From the NCBI GenBank assembly GCA_947258385.1, contig CAMYII010000049.1:73430-137429 (forward strand): 64,000 nucleotides of DNA, read 5' to 3'. The notes under the pieces were generated by a model. The model was not told the DNA's origin, searched no databases, and worked only from the letters and a program-made list of their open reading frames with translations. This document shows, piece by piece, positions 56,950 to 64,000 of this stretch; positions within the stretch are counted from its first letter, which is position 1; the number at the start of each line of letters is the position of its first letter. The position numbers and the translations under genes were made by a program. The DNA comes from Acidiferrobacterales bacterium (GTDB taxonomy: Bacteria; Pseudomonadota; Gammaproteobacteria; Acidiferrobacterales; SZUA-150).

Positions 56950-57939
56950 ATGAACGACTGGAAAGTGGCGGCTCAGACGTTTTTACTCCGCGCACGGAGG
57001 CTTGTACTCGTCAGACTCGCACGGCGAGTTTTGACGATGGATAAGATGAACGAGGTGCTACCAATTTCGCTTGCACGGACAAAGGAGGAGTTCATAGCAA
57101 TCGGAGCGTCTGAAATTGTACGGGAGGCGCGAGAGTGTGAGCGGATCACCATCGAGCAACAAGCTACGGTTACGCACTTTAAGCTAGCAGGATATTGTAG
57201 CGTCTGTGGGGCCGAACGCGATTTTATTGTTGATCGGCAATGTGGGGCGCAAGAACTAGAGAAGGGATGGATTCCTAACTGGCGGGAGCGGTTGGTATGT
57301 CCGGTATGTGGCCTAAACAATCGACAGAGGGCTGCAGCGGTAAGGTTAAGAGATATCGTGACCAAGGACACTACAGAGAATCGACGACACATCTATTTAA
57401 TGGAGCAAGTCACACCGTTTTTTGCGTGGTGTAATGGAACTTTTGGGCAAGAGCGTTGTTTGGGTAGCGAATACTTAGGGCCTGGTCTAAAGTCGGGAAC
57501 AACCGTGAACGGAATCCGGCATGAAGACATAGAAGCAATGAGCTTTTCGGATGAATCTTTCGACGTCATAGTGAGTAATGACGTACTGGAACACGTGAAC
57601 CGCCCTCGTAAGGCACTGAGTGAAATCTGGCGGGTCCTGACGAACAATGGCCATCTTATTATGACGGTACCATTTGGGACAGATTGGGACAAGAATACCA
57701 CCCGAGCGCAGATCGTGGATGGGGACGTATTGCATTACAGCGAGCCTATATACCACGGCAATCCTGTGGCAGACGAAGGGTCGCTCGTGTTTACGGATTT
57801 TGGATGGGAGTTGATGGATTGGATCAAAGAGGCAGGTTTCTCGGATGTAGCAATGGCAGTGTATACGAATACGAGCCTTGGTCATCTCGGAGGTGTGCAA
57901 TTCTTCATAGAAGCAGCTAAGGAGCACATCTTAATGTAG
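56950..57939 (+). CDS. Zinc-ribbon SAM-dependent methyltransferase
   Basis: About 329 residues from the ATG at 56950; an ATG at 56908 is also open. A ~75-residue N-terminal helical region is followed by a zinc-ribbon-like pair (CSVCG, then CPVCGLNNRQR). The methyltransferase-like domain then shows IYLMEQVTPFFAWC, FDVIVSNDVLEHVNRPRKAL and LTNNGHLIMTVPFG. A glycine-rich SAM loop is not obvious, as in its neighbour. The spacing C..CG-N-x-R..A is shared with the preceding gene, so the two look like paralogues or a functional pair. Confidence 0.8.
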   Translation: MNDWKVAAQTFLLRARRLVLVRLARRVLTMDKMNEVLPISLARTKEEFIAIGASEIVREARECERITIEQQATVTHFKLAGYCSVCGAERDFIVDRQCGAQELEKGWIPNWRERLVCPVCGLNNRQRAAAVRLRDIVTKDTTENRRHIYLMEQVTPFFAWCNGTFGQERCLGSEYLGPGLKSGTTVNGIRHEDIEAMSFSDESFDVIVSNDVLEHVNRPRKALSEIWRVLTNNGHLIMTVPFGTDWDKNTTRAQIVDGDVLHYSEPIYHGNPVADEGSLVFTDFGWELMDWIKEAGFSDVAMAVYTNTSLGHLGGVQFFIEAAKEHILM

Positions 57940-57998
57940 GCTCAGTCAGCGTGTTTTTTTAATGACATGTGGGGTGACGTAAGTCGGAGTAATAGCTT

Positions 57999-60900
57999 GT
58001 GAGCGATGAGGACATGGATTTTACTGGCGAAAGATATTTGCCATCACTTGGCGGCGAGATGCGATACGAGCATCTTCACCGCTACGCTGTGGCAAGGGAG
58101 CTTGTAAGTGGTGCGATAGTTTTAGACATCGCTTGTGGAGAGGGTTATGGAAGTTACATTCTTGCACATAGAGCAAAGAATGTTATCGGCGTGGATGTTG
58201 ATGCTGAGACAGTTAAGCATGCGGCACAGAAATATATAGGCCCGAAGTTAAAGTTTGTTCGCGGTAGTTGCGATGCCATTCCTCTTAAGAAGAATACCGT
58301 TGATGTAGTAGTGTCTTTCGAGACGATTGAGCATCACAACATGCAAGAAGAGATGCTGTCGGAGATACGCCGTGTTCTAAAGCCGGACGGCTTGATGATA
58401 ATTTCATCGCCGGATCGGGATGTATACTCGGGGCGGCTGGGAAATGATAACGAGTTTCATATCAAAGAACTAGCACTCGCTGAATTTGAAAGGTTGCTAG
58501 GACGTTACTTTAAGCATGTCAGATTATTTGGTCAGAGGCTTGCTGGCGGGTCTTTTATTACACCAATTGAGGGTAAGGCGGCAAAGCAGTATATGGCTTA
58601 TACCCTAGGTGAAAACAACACTCAGCATGTTGTGCCGGGTACCATAACTCTAAAGGACCCCATTTACATAATAGGTGTATGTGGAAACACTGAAAGTCCA
58701 CGGCTGCGCAAGGCGCTCGACTCAGTATACATTGATTCCCAGGATGATTTCTATTGGACCTGGTTGGAGACAGCAAAATGGGCTCAGCGGGTCGATGTTG
58801 AGCGTGAACAGCTGCAGACTACGGTCGCGGACCGAAACCATGAACTGCAGCGAGTTAAGGAAGAATTAGGTCAATCAAAGACACAGATTGAATGCGTCAA
58901 AGCAAAAGCAGATGCGCGGTTAGAAGAGATTAACCGGGTGCGGCAGGAGTTTACGCAATTAGTCGAGAACCAGAAGGAAGGGTTGGTTGAACATACCGCA
59001 GAGGCGGCGGCGCGGAGCGAGGAGCTTGGTCGTTTAAAGGGCGATCTCAGTACAGCGCATAAAGAAATCGAGCGCCTGAATAAAGATATTGTCAGGTTAG
59101 AGGGACATATTCACGAGCAGGATCGTGTCCTGGAGAAGGGCGAGCGACGTGTTGAGGTGAAACAGCGGGTTGCTACTTATACCGAGACTATCCAGGAGCA
59201 GAAAGCAGAACTGAGACGATTGGAAGGGTTAATTGAATCGCGGGTCGAGGCCCTTGGCGAGGTGCGACAGCAACTCACGACGCTTGAGAAGAAGAATCAG
59301 CAAGATGGCGCGATGCTGGAGCGGCAATTGGCCGAGATCGGGGATCTAAGGACAGCGGTAAGCGAGCGGACCCAGGCCCTTAGCGAAGCGGAGCGCCGGA
59401 TTGTTGAGTTCGAGCAACAGGCCGCTCAGTACCACGAGACAAGCGAGCGGCAGCACGCGGAAGCAAGACGACTGGAAGGGCTAATTGAGGAGCGGAACCA
59501 GGCCCTCGGCGAGGCGCTACAACGGCAGCGCGTGGAGGTCATGGAACTGAAAACCGCCGTGGGGGAACATGAGCAGGCCCTTGCCAATGCAAAGCGGCAG
59601 ATCGGTGAACTGGAAACTGAGAAGGCCCGGGTTGAAGAGCAAATCGCGGACAGGGACCGAGCTATCGCAGCGCTCTTGAGCTCAACCTCCTGGAGGATGA
59701 TGGCACCACTGCGTGCGCTAAAGCGGGTGATCTGGTGGGTCGCATCCCTGCCTGGACGGCTTCTCCGCGCTTTCGCACGTGGCACGTATCGTGTGGGGCT
59801 CTGGTTTTATCGGCGATTGCCCTTGTCAACAAAAAGCCGCTATCGCTTCAAGGGTTTTATGTTTAGGCGGTTTAGTTGGATCTTCTGGGCAACAGAGGCC
59901 TATCGTATCTGGCACAGCCGAAACGAAGTTGCTCACAGTCCGCAGATTCAGCATATCACTAGACAAACAGGGCCAATTTACTCGCTACGGAGCCGTGCAC
60001 CCGTCGTGTCGGTAATTATACCCGTATATAACAAATATGAATATACAAGGCGCTGTCTCGATTCTATGAGGCGAGTAGGCGCTAGCCACGAATTCGAGGT
60101 TATCGTAGTGGATGACGGATCCACCGATGAGACATCGGTCAGCCTATCGCAGGAGAGCGATATTCGCTATTTCAAAAATGAGGAGAACCTCGGCTTCATT
60201 CGCAGTTGTAATCGCGGTGCGTCTGAGGCCAAGGGGCAATACCTTTTGTTCCTAAATAACGATACAGAGGTACTCCCAGGTTGGCTTGATGAGTTGGTTG
60301 ATACTTTCAAGAATGTGCCGGATGCGGGGCTGGTGGGCTCCAAACTGCTTTACCCAGACGGGCGGCTTCAGGAAGCAGGCGGCATTATTTGGCAGGATGG
60401 AAGCGGTTGGAACTATGGCCGCGGGGACGACCCGCGGAAGCCTGAATACAATTACTTAAGATCGGTAGACTACTGTTCAGGCGCGTCTATAATGGTTCCT
60501 CGGCGCTTGTTTCATAGATTAGGTGGTTTCGACGAACTTTATCTTCCGGCATACGGTGAAGATTCGGATCTAGCGTTTAAGATTCGCTGCGCTGAACAAA
60601 AGGTGCTGTATCAGCCAGCGTCTCAGATAGTCCATTACGAAGGTATAACGAGCGGAACCGACGTTAATTCCGGTGTAAAGGCTTATCAAGTCGAGAATGC
60701 CACAAAGCTTTTCGAACGTTGGAAGCATCTGCTAGCTACTCATCGGGCGCCAGGTCAAATTCCAGACTTAGAGAAAGACCGTGGTGCTGAGCGGCGGGCC
60801 TTGGTTATCGACGCTTGTACTCCAACGCCAGACCAGGATGCGGGGTCACTGACGACAATAGCTATAATGGAAGTTCTTCAGGCGCTGGGCTATCAAGTAA

Positions 60901-61931
60901 CCTTTATACCAGAAGATAATTTTTTGTATCTCGAACCCTATACGCCTGATCTTCAAAGAAAAGGTATTGAGTGTTTATACGCGCCATATGCTACATCCGT
61001 CAAAGAACATCTGAAAAAGCGTGGTCAGTATTATGATTTGGTCTTTATATTTCGAGCTCCTGTGGCCGCAAAGCATCTTGCAGATGTTCGTAATCTTTGT
61101 CGAAGAGCGCAGATTGTTTTCCACACTACCGATCTTCATTTCTTACGCGAACTGCGCGAAGCGGAATTATATGGAGATGTGAATAGTTATAAAAAGGTAG
61201 AAAAAACGAAGAAAACAGAATTAGACGTTATAAATGGCGTTGATTATACGATTGTACATAGTACGGCAGAAAAGGACATCCTGCAAAAGGAAACGCCGAA
61301 TGCTAAAGTGGTGGTCCTACCTTGGGTTTTGGAGGTTGCTGGCCGAGAGGCACCTTTTTCCACGCGTTCAGGCATCATGTTTTTAGGGGGATTCCAGCAT
61401 CGGCCCAATGTTGATGCAGTGCACTATTTTGTCAGCGAAGTACTACCCTTAGTAAAGGAAAAGTTGCCCAAGATTAAGTTTTATGTTGTTGGTAGCAAAC
61501 CTCCAGAAAGCATCGCTAGCCTAGCATCCGATGATATTGTTGTTACTGGCTACGTAAAAGATCTACGTCCATACTTTGAGCAAGTGCGCGTAACAGTGGC
61601 GCCGATCCGTTACGGCGCAGGCATTAAGGGAAAGGTCGCTATGGCATTGAGTTATGGAGTTCCAACAGTTGTATCGACTATTGCTGCAGAGGGAATGCTG
61701 TTTCAAAATGGTACCGAGGTTCTCGTGGCTGACGAGCCGACACAGATAGCGAAGATGGTTATTAAACTTCATGAAGAAAAAGATACATGGGAAAAGATGT
61801 CGGAGGCGGGCCTAAAGTATGTCAATAGAATGTATTCATTCGAAGCAGCACAACGTTTGATCGGAGAAATTTCTAGGGGTGATGTACTAAAAAATGTGCA
61901 CACTGCACATAGCAAATCTCTATCAGCATGA
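57999..61931 (+). CDS. Methyltransferase / coiled coil / GT2 / GT4 fusion protein
   Basis: A 1310-residue multidomain protein with a GTG start. Residues 1-230 form a class I methyltransferase ([11 protein letters not shown] at 41-51; SFETIEHHN at 106-114). Residues ~262-556 are a long coiled coil rich in Glu/Arg/Gln; a segment RRLEGLIE recurs at 406 and 490, 84 residues (12 heptads) apart. A linker with [15 protein letters not shown] follows. A GT2 domain (~668-905) shows [29 protein letters not shown] and [16 protein letters not shown]4-like domain (~933-1293) ends with [20 protein letters not shown]. The arrangement resembles chain-terminating, length-setting enzymes such as WbdD, with added glycosyltransferases. 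Confidence 0.88.
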   Translation: MSDEDMDFTGERYLPSLGGEMRYEHLHRYAVARELVSGAIVLDIACGEGYGSYILAHRAKNVIGVDVDAETVKHAAQKYIGPKLKFVRGSCDAIPLKKNTVDVVVSFETIEHHNMQEEMLSEIRRVLKPDGLMIISSPDRDVYSGRLGNDNEFHIKELALAEFERLLGRYFKHVRLFGQRLAGGSFITPIEGKAAKQYMAYTLGENNTQHVVPGTITLKDPIYIIGVCGNTESPRLRKALDSVYIDSQDDFYWTWLETAKWAQRVDVEREQLQTTVADRNHELQRVKEELGQSKTQIECVKAKADARLEEINRVRQEFTQLVENQKEGLVEHTAEAAARSEELGRLKGDLSTAHKEIERLNKDIVRLEGHIHEQDRVLEKGERRVEVKQRVATYTETIQEQKAELRRLEGLIESRVEALGEVRQQLTTLEKKNQQDGAMLERQLAEIGDLRTAVSERTQALSEAERRIVEFEQQAAQYHETSERQHAEARRLEGLIEERNQALGEALQRQRVEVMELKTAVGEHEQALANAKRQIGELETEKARVEEQIADRDRAIAALLSSTSWRMMAPLRALKRVIWWVASLPGRLLRAFARGTYRVGLWFYRRLPLSTKSRYRFKGFMFRRFSWIFWATEAYRIWHSRNEVAHSPQIQHITRQTGPIYSLRSRAPVVSVIIPVYNKYEYTRRCLDSMRRVGASHEFEVIVVDDGSTDETSVSLSQESDIRYFKNEENLGFIRSCNRGASEAKGQYLLFLNNDTEVLPGWLDELVDTFKNVPDAGLVGSKLLYPDGRLQEAGGIIWQDGSGWNYGRGDDPRKPEYNYLRSVDYCSGASIMVPRRLFHRLGGFDELYLPAYGEDSDLAFKIRCAEQKVLYQPASQIVHYEGITSGTDVNSGVKAYQVENATKLFERWKHLLATHRAPGQIPDLEKDRGAERRALVIDACTPTPDQDAGSLTTIAIMEVLQALGYQVTFIPEDNFLYLEPYTPDLQRKGIECLYAPYATSVKEHLKKRGQYYDLVFIFRAPVAAKHLADVRNLCRRAQIVFHTTDLHFLRELREAELYGDVNSYKKVEKTKKTELDVINGVDYTIVHSTAEKDILQKETPNAKVVVLPWVLEVAGREAPFSTRSGIMFLGGFQHRPNVDAVHYFVSEVLPLVKEKLPKIKFYVVGSKPPESIASLASDDIVVTGYVKDLRPYFEQVRVTVAPIRYGAGIKGKVAMALSYGVPTVVSTIAAEGMLFQNGTEVLVADEPTQIAKMVIKLHEEKDTWEKMSEAGLKYVNRMYSFEAAQRLIGEISRGDVLKNVHTAHSKSLSA

Positions 61932-62020
61932 GTAGAAAGAGTACAGCTAGCATTAGCTATGATTAAAGCATAATACAGTGTGTGTTAAATTGTAGAAGTT
62001 CTTCAAGAACGGTGTTTTGC

Positions 62021-62755
62021 ATGAAGGAATGCAGCAAATCAATTTCGCGACGACTCGCAAATGCCAATTTTTTGACTCGATACTTTGTTGGGCATGGGCT
62101 GGATATTGGCGGAAAACCAGATCCGTTGGCACTCTATGTAGAGCTATTTCCTCGCGCAAAAGCCATTCGCACGTGGGATTTAGAAGATGGAGACGCGCAG
62201 TTCTTAGAGGGTATCGCTGATCAATCATACGATTTTGTACATAGCAGCCACTGTCTCGAACATCTAATTAACCCTACTGAAGGAATGCATAATTGGTTTC
62301 GGGTATTAAAACCGGGAGGTCACCTCATTGTTACTGTTCCCGATGAAGACCTTTACGAACAGGGGACATTTCCAAGCACATTTAATAAAGACCACAAGTG
62401 GACGTTTACAATTTTTAAACATGATTCATGGAGCGGGTCTTCAATTAACCTGATTGACCTGGTTAATGCTCTTGGCTCAGCGGCGGAGATAGTCAAGGTT
62501 GAGTTGCTTGACTCAACATATCGGTATCGATTGCCACGCTTTGATCAGACACTTACGCCGGTGGGAGAATGCGGCATCGAAATTATATTAAGGAAGCGAA
62601 CTGCGGAAGAGGTTGACTATGGTGGACGTAAGCCTAGTATAGGCTCGGCAACTAGAGAAGTGCGTATTCACCTAAATCAATATCGAGATGACATTTCCGC
62701 ATTGAAGAGCCTAAATGAACGAAAGCCGCCATTTCAGAATGATAATGATATATAG
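62021..62755 (+). CDS. SAM-dependent methyltransferase-like protein
   Basis: About 244 residues from the ATG at 62021; a GTG at 61982 would add 13. The core is compact: GLDIGGKPDPLALY in the SAM-loop position, RTWDLEDGDAQ as the acidic loop, DFVHSSHCLEHLINPTEGM, then RVLKPGGHLIVTVPDEDLY. The SAM loop lacks the standard G-x-G-x-G. The region after ~130 (NKDHKWTFTIFKHDSW) matches a group found in O-antigen clusters. Substrate unknown. Confidence 0.78.
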   Translation: MKECSKSISRRLANANFLTRYFVGHGLDIGGKPDPLALYVELFPRAKAIRTWDLEDGDAQFLEGIADQSYDFVHSSHCLEHLINPTEGMHNWFRVLKPGGHLIVTVPDEDLYEQGTFPSTFNKDHKWTFTIFKHDSWSGSSINLIDLVNALGSAAEIVKVELLDSTYRYRLPRFDQTLTPVGECGIEIILRKRTAEEVDYGGRKPSIGSATREVRIHLNQYRDDISALKSLNERKPPFQNDNDI

Positions 62756-62807
62756 AGAAGTTCTTAAATTCTAACAGCAATACACGAATAAAATATCATA
62801 ATTCGTT

Positions 62808-63730
62808 ATGCGACATAGAATCCTCACTATAAGGGCGCGCGCTCCTTTGCGACTGGGATTAGCGGGCGGAGGAACTGACGTTTCACCGTTTTCAGACATA
62901 TATGGTGGCAATGTCCTCAATGCTACGGTCGATATGTATGCTCATTGTACACTAGAGGCGAATGGATCCGATAAGATCAGGATGGTCGCGACTGACCGCA
63001 ACGAAAGCTTTGAATGCGAGTTGACGGATCATATCGAGCCCGAAGGAGATTTGTGCCTGCATAAAGGCGTATATAACCGCATCAGGAGCTCTTGAATCTG
63101 CCTCTGGGGGAATATGAGATCGCCCATTTGGCTTTCGAGATCGAGCGAATTGATCTTGGTTGTGCGGGCGGAAAGCAAGACCAGTATGCGGCCACGTTTG
63201 GTGGCTTTAACTTCATTGAGTTTTATAAGGACGACCGCGTTGTCGTCAATCCCCTCAGGATCAAAAACTGGATTATCTCGGAGTTAGAGTCGTCGCTGGT
63301 GCTCTATTATACGGGGGTCTCGAGGTATTCCTCGGAAATTATCGCGGAACAAGCGAAGAACGCTGAAAATAATGTGGTCGATGCCATTGCTGCGATGACA
63401 GAGCTTAAAGAGCAATCCGTCAAAATGAAGGAAGCGATACTGAAAGGTGATATGAGGTCGCTGGCTGATTTCATGGAGCGGTCGTGGGAGGCCAAAAAGA
63501 AGACCGCTGCGAGTATCTCCAACAACGAGATTGACGCGCTCTACGACCGGGCGCGGGCGGCCGGGGCGCATGCTGGAAAGCTCTCCGGCGCCGGCGGCGG
63601 CGGTTTTATGATGTTCCTCGTCGACCCCTCCCGGCGTATGGAGGTCATCCGGGCATTAAATTCCAATGGAGGGCGCGTGATGAGCTGTCACTTTACCAAG
63701 TACGGCACGCAGGGTTGGCGATTGCCGTGA
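62808..63730 (+). pseudogene. hddA: Heptose-7-phosphate kinase (GHMP family), internally deleted
   Basis: Two adjoining frames form one damaged gene. 62808-63095 encodes the N-terminus (RARAPLRLGLAGGGTDVSPF through LHKGVYNRI) and then stops. 63092-63730 resumes in another frame with [34 protein letters not shown] and the C-terminal [14 protein letters not shown]. Compared with intact HddA-type D-glycero-D-manno-heptose 7-phosphate kinases, the ~40 residues between these parts are missing, including the GHMP ATP-binding motif (PxGSGLGSSS). The product should be inactive. The neighbouring gmhA supports a heptose pathway. A sequencing or assembly error is an alternative. Confidence 0.85.
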
Positions 63731-64000
63731 GAGCGTACATAGCCGGCGAGCTGGAAAACGCCGCTCAAATTACCGCGGGCTTGTCGAATGACAACGCCTT
63801 GATTGCCGCTATCGAACAGATCGCGCAGGTCTGTGTGGATCGCCTGAACCAGGGCGCCAAGATTATCTTTGCTGGCAACGGTGGCAGCGCAGCCGACGCA
63901 CAGCATTTTGCCGCAGAACTGGTTGGCCGATTTTATTTCGAGCGAAGAGGTTTGCCTGCCATCGCGCTGAATACGGATACCTCGATGATTACGGCCATTG
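63727..64000 (+). CDS. gmhA: Phosphoheptose isomerase (partial, runs off the window)
   Basis: The frame opens with a GTG at 63727 that overlaps the stop of the heptose kinase remnant by four bases, and it continues past the end of the window (91 codons visible). The SIS-domain signature [20 protein letters not shown] followed by [16 protein letters not shown] matches GmhA, which converts sedoheptulose-7-phosphate to D-glycero-D-manno-heptose-7-phosphate. This is the first step toward ADP- or GDP-heptose for LPS core or O-chain. GC content returns to core-like values here. Confidence 0.92.
   Translation, partial: MRAYIAGELENAAQITAGLSNDNALIAAIEQIAQVCVDRLNQGAKIIFAGNGGSAADAQHFAAELVGRFYFERRGLPAIALNTDTSMITAI

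Overview
This is a 64 kb chromosomal window from a Gram-negative bacterium. It is most likely a gammaproteobacterium of the Chromatiales/Acidiferrobacterales type. The evidence is a System I cytochrome c maturation set (ccmABCDEFGHI), LptFG, the neighbouring holC, pepA and valS genes, PilSR with a type IVa pilin, and an ADP/GDP-heptose gene (gmhA). The lineage assignment is an inference from gene order and protein style, not from a marker comparison.

Layout. (1) 1-10.6 kb is GC-rich core genome: the leuA 3' end, a family 4 uracil-DNA glycosylase with rimI, a minus-strand run pepA-holC-hypothetical-valS, then lptF-lptG and a convergent RDD protein. (2) 11.0-21.1 kb is the cytochrome c maturation locus. 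It is split into ccmFHI on the plus strand and ccmABCDEG on the minus strand, facing each other across a DUF819 membrane protein gene, an AT-rich foreign-looking FkbM methyltransferase gene and 0.8 kb of relic-like DNA. (3) 21.25-21.5 kb carries tRNA-Arg(CCU) and tRNA-Ala(CGC). (4) 21.9-41.5 kb is a markedly AT-richer polysaccharide island. It holds an ABC exporter (Wzm/Wzt), a sulfotransferase, six methyltransferase-like genes, a GT11 fucosyltransferase-like gene, asnB, and many GT2, GT4 and CgeB-type glycosyltransferases. (5) 40.6-47.8 kb is type IV pilus territory: a polyprenyl-phosphate-sugar synthase-like GT2, a TMTC-like membrane/TPR protein, pilA, pilR, pilS and a PP0621-family protein. 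(6) 49.1-64 kb is a second surface-sugar block. It holds an L-2-hydroxyglutarate oxidase, dTDP-rhamnose-type genes (rfbC, an atypical SDR, an rfbD-like gene, rfbA), a second Wzm/Wzt pair, two zinc-ribbon methyltransferases, a 1310-residue methyltransferase/coiled-coil/GT2/GT4 fusion, another methyltransferase, a broken heptose kinase gene and gmhA (cut by the window end).

How the parts fit. The two Wzm/Wzt pairs both carry C-terminal extensions of the substrate-recognition kind, so the window probably encodes one or two ABC-exported O-polysaccharides. These would be decorated by methyl groups and perhaps sulfate, fucose and amides. The coiled-coil fusion looks like a chain-length or chain-termination enzyme comparable in logic to WbdD. 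Separately, pilA, the TMTC-like protein and the lipid-phosphate-sugar synthase-like GT2 could form a compact pilin O-glycosylation module; this is the most novel system I see here. No CRISPR array, intact insertion sequence or rRNA was found.
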